NCBI GenBank assembly: GCA_036555035.1
Contig: DATBMB010000130.1
Location: 1-20,084 of the forward strand
Direction: 5' to 3'
Length of the DNA: 20,084 nt
DNA from: SG8-41 sp036555035
GTDB lineage: Bacteria; Pseudomonadota; Gammaproteobacteria; Burkholderiales; SG8-41
The notes below the pieces were generated by a model. The model worked only from the letters and a program-made list of their open reading frames with translations. It had not been told where the DNA came from and searched no databases. A program made the translations under genes and the position numbers. Positions 13,429 to 19,538 of this stretch are shown here, in pieces; within the stretch, counting starts at the first letter, position 1; each line of letters opens with the position of its first letter.

Positions 13429-14046
13429 TCACTTCGCGGCCACCGCGAGCGAGGCGGGCGCCGCGCCGTAGATGCGCGCCGACTCTTCCTGCGACACGAG
13501 CCGCCCGTCGGGCGCGAACATGGGATAGAACTTGAGCGTCCCGAAGAAGGTGTGATAGCCGATGTTGAAGCCGATGAAAGCGCCCAGCTCGACGATCTCC
13601 TCCTCGGAGTAGTGCCGGCGCAGTCCCTCGTAGAACGCCGCGTCGATCTTGTCCGGGTTGAGCGCCATCAGCTCGCTGTAGCGCAGGGCAATCTTCTCGG
13701 CTTCGGTAAAGCGCGGGCTCGTCGCGTAATCGGCGATGCCCTCGTCGATCTCGGCCTCGGTCAGTCCCTGCCGCTTCGCCGAAGCGGACCGGACGTTCCC
13801 TCAGTAGACGCAGGAGGCCATGCGGGAGAGCTGCACCCGGATGATCTCCTTCAGCTTGTGTCCGATGCGTCCGGTGTTGAAGAGCGTGTCCCAGGCGACG
13901 AACATCGCTTCGCACAGGTCGACGTTGTGGCCCATCATCGCGTGGAAGCCCGGGTCGGGCGCGCGGTGCTGCAGGCACTTGTCGATGTAGGGCCGCAGCT
14001 TCGTCCGCCGCAGCGCTTCGATGTCGAGCATCGTGATGTTGGGCAT
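13429..14046 (-). CDS. CMD/AhpD-like candidate selenoprotein with in-frame TGA at codon 82 (CxxU)
   Basis: A 205-codon CMD frame from ATG 14046-14044 to TGA 13431-13429, interrupted by a single in-frame TGA at 13803-13801. The sequence around it reads 'EIIRVQLSRMASCVY-[TGA]-GNVRSASAKRQ', so the TGA is exactly the second Cys of the CxxC motif: Cys79-Val-Tyr-X82. Glu67 lies 12 residues before Cys79, matching the Glu118/Cys130/Cys133 spacing of M. tuberculosis AhpD; the AhpD His137 position is Arg86 here. Both sides of the TGA are full family sequence ('PRFTEAEKIALRYSELMALNP', 'HYSEEEIVELGAFIGFNIGYH'), with no other stop or frameshift. A SECIS-like hairpin follows the TGA. I therefore read codon 82 as selenocysteine. 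The alternative is a nonsense mutation or sequencing error (TGC to TGA is one base). The start is supported by gap-free alignment with the downstream paralogue. It is the first gene of the operon and has no SD (see the -10 at 14053). Confidence 0.8.
13764..13794 (-). promoter_or_regulatory. Candidate bacterial SECIS hairpin
   Basis: In mRNA sense, starting 6 nt after the TGA: GUCC (nt 7-10) pairs with GGAC (nt 34-37). A 3x3 internal loop (GGU/CAG) follows. Then a perfect 7-bp helix, CCGCUUC (14-20) with GAAGCGG (24-30), closes a GGC loop (21-23; positions 13780-13778). Bacterial SECIS elements lie directly downstream of UGA, with the apical loop about 16-37 nt away and a G in its first two positions; this hairpin meets both rules. 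GC-rich coding DNA forms hairpins easily, so this is supportive but not proof. Confidence 0.65.
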
Positions 14047-14052
14047 GCCGGA

Positions 14053-14060
14053 AGATTCTA
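14053..14060 (-). promoter_or_regulatory. Candidate -10 (GTAGAATC reading) for the CMD-Bug operon
   Basis: On the minus strand TAGAAT (14060-14055) precedes the ATG (14046). The predicted transcription start is near 14048, giving a 1-2 nt leader. No SD precedes this ATG. No good -35 is visible at the usual spacing, so an activator, perhaps the divergent Crp/Fnr-type protein, may be needed (inference). Confidence 0.4.
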
Positions 14061-14133
14061 CAAGGTTTTTGCAGGCGGTCGCGGCGCGTGTCAGACTGTC
14101 GCCTCGCGATCTCCGCCGATCCGCACCCCTGCC

Positions 14134-14775
14134 ATGCCGCGCGGCAGCAGCCCATTTGCCAACCTCGACGAGGCGTCGCTGCGCGGGCTCGCGCCGCACA
14201 GCGCGTCGCGCGTGTTCCCCAAGCACGCCGTCGTCGTGAACGAGGGCGACGAGACCGACTCGCTGTACGTCCTGCTTTCGGGCCGCGTCAAGGTTTTCAC
14301 CACCGGGGACGACGGCAGGGAGGTGGTGCTCAACGTCATTGAGGCGGGCGACTACTTCGGAGAGCTTTCGATCGACGGCGGCACGCGCGCGGCGTCGGTC
14401 ATGACGCTCGAGCCGTGCCGCTTCTTCATCATCTCCCACCAGGACGTCGAGGGGCTGCTGACGGCGAACCCGGCGTTCGCCCGCGACCTGATCCACAAGC
14501 TCATTGGAAAGGTGCGCTCCCTCACCGGCAAGGTGCGCGACCTGGCGCTGAAGGACGTCTACGGCCGGTTCGTGAGGTTCGTCGAGGAGAACGCGGTCGA
14601 CCACGGCGGCGAGCGGGTCGTCGAGGAGCGCCTGACCCAGCACGATATCGCGTCCCGCATCGGCGGCTCGCGCGAGATGGTGAGCCGCATCCTCCGGGAC
14701 CTCACCGCGGGGGGCTACGTCGCGCTCGACGGCAAAAAGATCCGGATTATCAAGAAGCTGCCTCCCCAGTGGTAG
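14134..14775 (+). CDS. Crp/Fnr-family transcriptional regulator
   Basis: A 213-residue regulator with an N-terminal cyclic-nucleotide-binding-like barrel (about 8-125) and a C-terminal winged helix (about 140-205). The phosphate-binding-cassette region reads 'AGDYFGELSIDGGTRAASV' (Gly76, Glu77, Arg85), so cyclic nucleotide binding is possible, though the residue after the Arg is Ala rather than Ser/Thr as in E. coli CRP. The helix-turn-helix is 'LTQHDIASRIGGSREMVSRILRDL' at 167-190. The only cysteine is Cys95, so it has no FNR-type iron-sulphur cluster. It is transcribed divergently from the CMD-Bug operon with an 87-bp shared upstream region, making that operon a likely target. ATG 14134 gives the expected short N terminus ('SSPFANLDEASL'); no strong SD is seen. 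Confidence 0.92.
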   Translation: MPRGSSPFANLDEASLRGLAPHSASRVFPKHAVVVNEGDETDSLYVLLSGRVKVFTTGDDGREVVLNVIEAGDYFGELSIDGGTRAASVMTLEPCRFFIISHQDVEGLLTANPAFARDLIHKLIGKVRSLTGKVRDLALKDVYGRFVRFVEENAVDHGGERVVEERLTQHDIASRIGGSREMVSRILRDLTAGGYVALDGKKIRIIKKLPPQW

Positions 14776-14792
14776 GACGGAAAGTGTGCATA

Positions 14793-14813
14793 TGACGCAA
14801 TTTCGCTGCGTCA
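14793..14813. promoter_or_regulatory. 7-bp inverted repeat, possible operator
   Basis: TGACGCA (14793-14799) and TGCGTCA (14807-14813) are perfect inverted copies separated by 7 bp. They lie 17 bp after the Crp/Fnr stop and about 94 bp before the small membrane-protein gene. There is no T-run, so it does not look like a terminator. The rest of the 131-bp gap (14776-14906) shows nothing else that I recognise. Confidence 0.45.
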
Positions 14814-14906
14814 GGCACCGCCGCGCCGCCGCGCGCATTCCGCCAGTATGTCCTCCGTCGGGCAGGCGGATCCCGCCTCCCGGACAACCAACCGGAGGAG
14901 GTCGCA

Positions 14907-15080
14907 ATGGACTACACGATGATGGTCAACCTGCTGTGGGACCTGGGGACTGGAATCGCCGTGGGGCTGCTCGCATGCGGCGCGTGGTTGTGCCTGGAGC
15001 ACAGGATCTTCGGCGAAGGGACCGTTGAGAGCCGCCCGGATGCCGACCCGGCGCAGCCGTTGACCCACAAGTTCTCCTGA
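14907..15080 (+). CDS. Small single-span membrane protein (57 aa), unknown
   Basis: A 57-residue open frame with a strong, well-placed SD (ggaggaggt at 14893-14902) in front of ATG 14907. The N-terminal third carries one hydrophobic segment, about residues 8-29 ('NLLWDLGTGIAVGLLACGAW' region). It is followed by a charged tail containing 'EHRIFGEGTVE' and a Pro/Asp-rich end. This suggests a short inner-membrane protein with a cytoplasmic or periplasmic tail. I do not recognise the family. It lies downstream of the regulator in the same direction and converges on the LigB-type gene, with 19 bp between them. The SD and membrane pattern make it likely real despite its size. Confidence 0.68.
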   Translation: MDYTMMVNLLWDLGTGIAVGLLACGAWLCLEHRIFGEGTVESRPDADPAQPLTHKFS

Positions 15081-15099
15081 TCCGCGCGGTTTCCTGTCC

Positions 15100-16179
15100 C
15101 TACGAGTTGTGGTTCGGCCGGAACACGGCGAACACCTTGTCGGAATTCGTGATCCAGGACTCGAGGAATACCGACTCGTCCGGCGCGCCGCGCCCCAGCG
15201 CGTGCATGGCGCCGGCGAGGCAGAACCAGTTGAGGAGCTCGTGGTGCCCGCGGTCCTCCGCCTCCTCGATCGTGGTGTTGCGCCAGAGCTCCCAGTCGCC
15301 TTTCTTCAGCGCCTCGTAGTAGCGCTTGTCCGACTCGACGTCCGGGAACATCAGCGCGTGCTTCTTCACCAGGAATGAATGGCTCCAGCTCGAGGACGCG
15401 ATGACCGCCACGCGCCACGGGCTCGCCGCGAGCGCGCGGCCGATCGCGGCCCCCACCTGGAAGCAGCGCCACGGCTGCGGCCCCGGGGGATCGAGATCGC
15501 TCTCCTGCGCCCGCATCAGCGGAGCCGCCCTGGTCGGGGAGAGCGGGGTGCCGTGCGCGCCGATCAGCCAGCGCCCGTACGCGTTGACGGCGAAGGGCAC
15601 GACGGGAAAGGGGAAGCCCTTGCGGTCGTAATCGAGGTAGAGGACGGTGTTCGCGAACGCGTGCCCGAGCGCGTGGTGCAGCGGCTGGTAGGCGTAGGCG
15701 ACGTCTACCCCTTCCCGGAGCAGCGCCGTCGCAAGGTGCTTGCCGCCGGCGCGGTGGCCGCGCACGGTGAAGGTCTTGTCCTCGGGCTCGTCCCACGCGT
15801 TGGGGCCGCGGGAATGGCCCTTCCACGGCTGGAAGCTCACGGATTCGTAGGCGAGGATGGAAAACGCGGGAACGCAGTCCTCGTGGAAGTTCTCGTACTG
15901 GTCGTCGCCCCAGACCAGCACGAAGTCCGGCTTGAAGGCGTCGAGCTCGGCGCGGATCCTGCGGGTGTTCTCGATGAGGTCGCGGCGGTGCCGCTCGGAG
16001 TGGGCGAGCCCCTCGTCGGCGCCCCACTGCTCGCGCATGGTGGGGTGCCAGTTCTCCGCCGAACGGAAGCGCTCGGGCAGCTCGCGGTCCTCCAGGCACA
16101 TCTTGATGCGCCGGCTCATGTTGGCCTTGTAGGAAAGGGGCGGGTAGTGGGTCATGCCGAGACCGAGTATCTGGCCCAT
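15100..16179 (-). CDS. LigB-type (class III) extradiol dioxygenase family protein
   Basis: A 359-residue protein related to the catalytic LigB subunit family (protocatechuate 4,5-dioxygenase beta-like), non-haem Fe(II) enzymes that open aromatic rings. The N terminus 'MGQILGLGMTHYPPLSYKAN' carries the typical 'GxGxTHxP' motif, with His11 as a likely iron ligand. 'PDFVLVWGDDQYENF' (about 84-98), 'VAVIASSSWSHSFL' and 'LLNWFCLAGAM' are the later conserved blocks. The C-terminal Glu ligand cannot be assigned by eye. The ATG at 16179 has an aaggag SD; an upstream open frame exists but lacks a family-like sequence. It is divergent from a Bug gene (103-bp shared upstream region). The ring substrate is unknown. 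Confidence 0.85.
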   Translation of the reverse strand: MGQILGLGMTHYPPLSYKANMSRRIKMCLEDRELPERFRSAENWHPTMREQWGADEGLAHSERHRRDLIENTRRIRAELDAFKPDFVLVWGDDQYENFHEDCVPAFSILAYESVSFQPWKGHSRGPNAWDEPEDKTFTVRGHRAGGKHLATALLREGVDVAYAYQPLHHALGHAFANTVLYLDYDRKGFPFPVVPFAVNAYGRWLIGAHGTPLSPTRAAPLMRAQESDLDPPGPQPWRCFQVGAAIGRALAASPWRVAVIASSSWSHSFLVKKHALMFPDVESDKRYYEALKKGDWELWRNTTIEEAEDRGHHELLNWFCLAGAMHALGRGAPDESVFLESWITNSDKVFAVFRPNHNS

Positions 16180-16215
16180 GACGGCTCTCCTTGCGCAGCG
16201 GGGCGGGTTTCCGGT

Positions 16216-16222
16216 GATTCTA
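16216..16222 (-). promoter_or_regulatory. Candidate -10 for the LigB-type gene
   Basis: TAGAAT on the minus strand (16222-16217) in the context GTAGAATC. The predicted transcription start near 16210 gives a leader of about 31 nt that contains the aaggag SD. No clear -35 is visible. Confidence 0.35.
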
Positions 16223-16254
16223 CGGCGGGCCGGGCGTTCCGGACAGCGGCACGG

Positions 16255-16260
16255 TAAACT
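16255..16260 (+). promoter_or_regulatory. Candidate -10 (TAAACT) for the fifth Bug gene
   Basis: TAAACT matches TATAAT at 4 of 6 positions. It would start transcription near 16267, just upstream of the SD aaggggggag (16271-16280) and ATG 16283. The -35 is not obvious. Confidence 0.3.
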
Positions 16261-16282
16261 CCCCGGCACAAAGGGGGGAGCC

Positions 16283-17299
16283 ATGACCGTTACTTCATCC
16301 GGGGTCGATCGACGCATCTCCATTGCCGCCGTTTGCGCGGGGGCCGCGCTCCTCGCCGTGCCGGCGGCCGCGCCTGCCCAGGCCTGGAAGCCCCAGCAGC
16401 CGGTGGAGATCATCATCGGCTCGGCCGCGGGCAGCAGCCCCGACACCATGGCCCGCGCCATCTCGCGCATCTGGCAGGAAAAGCGCTTGGTGGAGGTCCC
16501 CACCAACGTGGTGAACCGGGTCGGGGGCGGCAACACCGTCGCGTGGAACTTCCTCAACACCAAGAAGGGCGACGGGCATTTCCTGATGGTGTCCAACATC
16601 AACCTCTCCGCCGGGCATCTCACGGGCACCACGCCCTGGAGCTACCGCGATTTCACCTCGCTCGGAATCCTGTTCCACGAGTACATCACGCTCGCCGTGG
16701 CCGTGGATTCGCCGATCAAGGACGGCAGGGAAGTGCTCGCGCGCCTGCAGAAGGACCCCGGCTCCCTTAGCCTGGGCGTGTCGTCGGTCGCGGGTGGCGC
16801 GAACCACATCGGCGCCGGGCTCGCGTTCAAGGCCGCCGGCGTGGACGTGAAGAAGGTGCGCACGGTGATATTCGACTCCGCGGGCAAGACGATGACGGCG
16901 CTGCTCGGCGGGCACGTGGACCTCGCGGGCACGAGCATCACGGCGGCGCTGCGGCAGGTGAAGAACGGCAAGGTGCGGGTGCTCGGCATCACCGCGCCGA
17001 AGCGGCTCGGCGGCGACATGGCGCAGTTCCCCACCTGGCGCGAGCAGGGCGCGGACGCCGTGTTCTCGAACTACCGCGGCTTCATCGGCTCGCCCGCCAT
17101 GACTCCGGCCCAGGTCGCCTACTGGGAAGGCGTGATCGCGCGGCTGGACGCGGACGAGGCGTGGCACGCGTACATCGACCAGAACGAGCTCGACCGCGAC
17201 CTCATGAACGGGCGCGCGGCCTACCAGTATCTCGACAACCTCGACGGCAAGCTGCGCGGGATACTCGGCGACCTCGGGCTGCTCAAGCAGGCGAAGTAG
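16283..17299 (+). CDS. Divergent Bug/TctC-family solute-binding protein
   Basis: A 338-residue Bug-like receptor, more divergent than the other four. The signal peptide is about 1-34 ('ISIAAVCAGAALLAVPAAAPAQA', cleavage before WKPQQP). The first ligand loop is 'VEIIIGSAAGSSPDTMARAI' and the second is 'VNRVGGGNTVAWNFL', with an insertion relative to the usual 'DNRxGA'. Later blocks 'LGVSSVAGGANHIGAGLAFK' and 'FDSAGKTMTALLGGHVDLAG' match the family. A strong purine-rich SD (16271-16280) fixes the ATG. It stands alone, divergent from the LigB-type dioxygenase gene and converging on the OmpA-family gene 16 bp away. It may feed the dioxygenase pathway with an aromatic acid, which is inference. Confidence 0.9.
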   Translation: MTVTSSGVDRRISIAAVCAGAALLAVPAAAPAQAWKPQQPVEIIIGSAAGSSPDTMARAISRIWQEKRLVEVPTNVVNRVGGGNTVAWNFLNTKKGDGHFLMVSNINLSAGHLTGTTPWSYRDFTSLGILFHEYITLAVAVDSPIKDGREVLARLQKDPGSLSLGVSSVAGGANHIGAGLAFKAAGVDVKKVRTVIFDSAGKTMTALLGGHVDLAGTSITAALRQVKNGKVRVLGITAPKRLGGDMAQFPTWREQGADAVFSNYRGFIGSPAMTPAQVAYWEGVIARLDADEAWHAYIDQNELDRDLMNGRAAYQYLDNLDGKLRGILGDLGLLKQAK

Positions 17300-17315
17300 G
17301 CGCCGCGGTCCCGCG

Positions 17316-18455
17316 TTACTGCGTCCGGGTTACGGTCTCCGAGATCTCCGCGGTCACGCGGCGGTTCGTCGCGCGGCCCTCCGCGGTCCGGTTGTCGGCA
17401 ATCGGCCGGGCGAGGCCGTAGCCGACGGACTGCACGCGGTCGGCGGCGATGCCATGATCGCGAACAAGTGACTGCGCGACTGCCTGCGCCCGGCGCTCGG
17501 AGAGCGACTGGTTGAAGTCGGGCTTGCCCACGTTGTCGGTATGGCCCTCGATCACCACCCGCGTCGTCGGGTAGCGCCGCATGAAATCCGCGACCCGGCG
17601 GATCTCCTGCGAGAACTCGGGCTTGATGTCCGCGCGGCCGGTCTCGAAGTTGACGTTCAACCGGATGCTGACCTGCTCGGTGAGCTTCAACGGGCAGCCG
17701 ATGGAGTCCACCTTCGCGCCGCGCGGCGTGTTCGGGCACTTGTCGAAGAAATCCGGCACGCCGTCGCCGTCGCTGTCGAGCATGCAGCCGTTGGCATCCA
17801 CCTTGATGCCCCTGGGCGTTCCGGGGCACTTGTCGAGATGGTCGGGCACGCCGTCGCCGTCCGTGTCGATCGGCGCCGCGGGCGCGGTCGCGACCGCCGC
17901 GGCGACCGGCGCCGGCGCCCGCGCTCTGCCCCACTGGTAGGCGATGGCCGCGAATACCGACATGTCTCCCGCCTTGGTGTCGAAACCATAGTGCACGTTG
18001 ATTTCCGCGCGCAGGGACCAGTTGTCCGTGAGCGAGTACTTCATGCCGATTCCCGCGAGCGCGCTGCCTTCGCTGTCGCCCGACTCGACATCGGTATGGG
18101 CTGCGCCCAGGCTCGCGTACGGCGTCCATCCACGCGCGATGGCGGGAAAATGATAAAGCGCGCGCAAGCCGAGAACCGTCATGTCGCCGCCCGAGGCGCC
18201 GGACTGGGGATCCGTGTTCGCCCCAATCGCGAACATCTCGGTGCCCCAGGTGTCGCTGAAGCGGTAGCCGAAGGTGACCAGCGCGGCCGGGCCGGCATCC
18301 AGATTGCGCTTGCTCGGTGGGTCGAGCCAGCCCGCGCCCACGCCCACCTCCCAGGGATGGTGCTCCGCGGCCCGCGCTGCCGGCACCGCAACAACGGCGC
18401 AGGCGGTCAGCGCGAGCGCCGTGATGAGCCTGCGACAGCGGCAACGTGGCACCAT
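17316..18455 (-). CDS. OmpA-family outer membrane protein with thrombospondin type 3 repeats
   Basis: A 379-residue outer membrane protein. The signal peptide is about 1-29 (cleavage after 'PAARA'). An OmpA-like eight-stranded barrel spans about 34-176, from 'WEVGVGAGWLD' to 'MSVFAAIAYQWG', followed by an Ala/Pro hinge (about 178-196). Two 30-residue calcium-binding-type TSP3 repeats lie at 197-226 and 227-256 (DTDGDGVPDHLDKCP and DSDGDGVPDFFDKCP). The C-terminal OmpA/MotB peptidoglycan-binding domain (about 262-375) has 'VIEGHTDNVG' with Asp307 and 'NQSLSERRAQAV' with Arg321/322, the residues that grip diaminopimelate. ATG 18455 has the SD ggggaggg; a TTG 36 bp upstream is unlikely. It resembles the Pseudomonas OprF type of architecture. 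Confidence 0.93.
   Translation of the reverse strand: MVPRCRCRRLITALALTACAVVAVPAARAAEHHPWEVGVGAGWLDPPSKRNLDAGPAALVTFGYRFSDTWGTEMFAIGANTDPQSGASGGDMTVLGLRALYHFPAIARGWTPYASLGAAHTDVESGDSEGSALAGIGMKYSLTDNWSLRAEINVHYGFDTKAGDMSVFAAIAYQWGRARAPAPVAAAVATAPAAPIDTDGDGVPDHLDKCPGTPRGIKVDANGCMLDSDGDGVPDFFDKCPNTPRGAKVDSIGCPLKLTEQVSIRLNVNFETGRADIKPEFSQEIRRVADFMRRYPTTRVVIEGHTDNVGKPDFNQSLSERRAQAVAQSLVRDHGIAADRVQSVGYGLARPIADNRTAEGRATNRRVTAEISETVTRTQ
17688..17867 (-). repeat. Tandem 90-bp coding repeat (TSP3 units)
   Basis: The two 30-codon units inside the OmpA-family gene are directly adjacent and equal in length (17867-17778 and 17777-17688). Both encode D-x-D-G-D-G-V-P-D then DKCP, TPRG, KVD and GC. Confidence 0.85.
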
Positions 18456-18518
18456 GGGCCCTCCCCGGGTCGGAGCTCGATGCGGACGCAAGGGAAATCG
18501 AGCGCGATCTGCCGGGCC

Positions 18519-18547
18519 ATTACGTCATGCAGGGCCGTGCCTGTCAA
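18519..18547 (-). promoter_or_regulatory. Sigma-70-type promoter for the OmpA-family gene
   Basis: On the minus strand a perfect TTGACA (18547-18542) is followed after 17 bp by CGTAAT (18524-18519), 4 of 6 matches to TATAAT. The predicted start is near 18512, giving a leader of about 57 nt. It is the only promoter in the window with a consensus -35. Confidence 0.5.
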
Positions 18548-18566
18548 GCACGAGCCCGGACTGGGT

Positions 18567-18572
18567 TACACT
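18567..18572 (+). promoter_or_regulatory. Candidate -10 (TACACT) for the GST gene
   Basis: TACACT lies in the 149-bp divergent region. Transcription would start near 18579, upstream of the SD aggagg (18592-18597). No good -35 is seen at the normal distance. Confidence 0.3.
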
Positions 18573-18604
18573 GACTGCCTTTTTCATTTTCAGGAGGAGT
18601 GGAC

Positions 18605-19219
18605 ATGCTGCGCTTATACGGCTCGGCCCGGTCGCGCGGGCTGCGCGTGCTGTGGATGTTGGGGGAGCTCGGGCTCAAATTCGATCACAAGGACTGGCTG
18701 CCGCGCGCGCCGGAGACGCGCACGCCGGAATACCTGGCGCTCAACCACAACGGGCGCGTGCCGACCATAGACGACGACGGGTTCATCCTGTCGGAGTCGA
18801 TGGCGATCAATTTCTACCTCGCGAAGAAGCACAAGAGCCCGCTCTATCCCGCCGATCCGAAGCACGAGGCGCGGGCGCTGCAGTGGAGCCTGTGGGAAAC
18901 CGACCGCCTCGACCGCCAGATCGTCAACTACGTCCGGCACACCAAGGAGCTGCCGCAGGCAGAGCGCAATCCCGCGACCGCGGAAGCGATGTGGAAGGAA
19001 ATCGAGCCCGCGTTCGGCGTGCTCGAGACCGCGCTGTCGAAATCGGAGTGGCTCGCCGGCCCCGCGTTCTCGGTCGGTGACCTCAACGTCGCCTCGGCGC
19101 TCTACCGCGCGCTTGCGCTCGACCTCGGCAAGTGGCCGCGCCTCGAGGCATGGCTCAAGCGCTGCTGGGAGCGCCCGGCAGCAAAAAAGGCGCGGGAGAT
19201 GCGGGAGTCCAAGAGCTAG
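18605..19219 (+). CDS. Glutathione S-transferase family protein
   Basis: A 204-residue soluble GST. The thioredoxin-like N-terminal domain (about 1-80) opens 'MLRLYGSARSRGLRVLWMLGELGL', where Ser8 or Ser10 is the likely glutathione-activating residue. It contains the cis-proline 'NGRVPTIDDDG' (Pro53) and the gamma-Glu-binding 'SES' (63-65). The helical C-terminal domain carries the N-capping motif 'FSVGDLNVASAL'. ATG 18605 is chosen over GTG 18599 because the SD aggagg is 7 nt before the ATG and only 1 nt before the GTG. It is divergent from the OmpA-family gene and convergent with the next gene (13 bp). The substrate is unknown; detoxification or ring-cleavage product isomerisation are both possible. 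Confidence 0.92.
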   Translation: MLRLYGSARSRGLRVLWMLGELGLKFDHKDWLPRAPETRTPEYLALNHNGRVPTIDDDGFILSESMAINFYLAKKHKSPLYPADPKHEARALQWSLWETDRLDRQIVNYVRHTKELPQAERNPATAEAMWKEIEPAFGVLETALSKSEWLAGPAFSVGDLNVASALYRALALDLGKWPRLEAWLKRCWERPAAKKAREMRESKS

Positions 19220-19232
19220 GCGCCGCGCGCCG

Positions 19233-19508
19233 TCAGGTCTCGCCCCAGGGGTAGCCGATCGCCGTGGCGTAGCGGGCGCGGCTGATGTTGCCGGGCTGGA
19301 CGCCGGCCTCCGCGCACCAGGCGAGAAACTTCTCGACGCTGACGTAGACCTTCTCGACCACGACGTTCCCGGCGGCCGCGTCCCGGATGCTGCGCTCCAC
19401 GCGCGCGCAGAACTCCGCATAGTCGAACGGAAACTCCTCCGGGCACGCCGCCTGCAGCTTCGGATACTCGGTCGCCGACACGAAGAAGGTGTAGGAGATC
19501 GTCTTCAC
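19233..19508 (-). CDS. Hypothetical protein (91 aa)
   Basis: A small soluble protein starting at GTG 19508 ('MKTISYTFFVSATEYPKL'). It has no signal peptide or membrane span. Its acidic, aromatic-rich sequence includes 'CPEEFPFDYAEFCARVERSI', 'NVVVEKVYVSVEKFLAWCAE' and a C-terminal 'RARYATAIGYPWGE'. I do not recognise the family. The start is uncertain: the only SD-like run (gaggagg, about 19534-19540) is 25 nt upstream, and no ATG is available before the in-frame stop of the preceding gene. Same orientation and a 30-bp gap suggest co-transcription with the cupin gene. Codon use matches its neighbours, so I consider it real. Confidence 0.65.
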   Translation of the reverse strand: MKTISYTFFVSATEYPKLQAACPEEFPFDYAEFCARVERSIRDAAAGNVVVEKVYVSVEKFLAWCAEAGVQPGNISRARYATAIGYPWGET

Positions 19509-19538
19509 CGGAGCGGAGCAACCCGGAGCGGCGCCTCC

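Noticed and set aside
13429..13668. A separate 79-residue gene starting at ATG 13668
   Set aside because: It is in frame with the upstream CMD fragment through a single TGA, and the intervening sequence (13669-13800) is clear CMD family sequence, so it is the C-terminal part of one gene.
13429..14046. Simple pseudogene interpretation of the interrupted CMD gene
   Set aside because: Not excluded, but disfavoured. There is only one lesion, it is TGA rather than TAG/TAA or a frameshift, it falls on a redox Cys, and a SECIS-like hairpin follows.
14134..14775. FNR-type oxygen sensor
   Set aside because: Only one cysteine is present and the N-terminal cysteine cluster needed for a 4Fe-4S centre is missing.
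13801..14907. Long minus-strand frame of 368 codons upstream of the TGA
   Set aside because: Its upstream two-thirds is antisense to the Crp/Fnr gene and has no family-like sequence; the real start is ATG 14046, supported by alignment with the paralogue.
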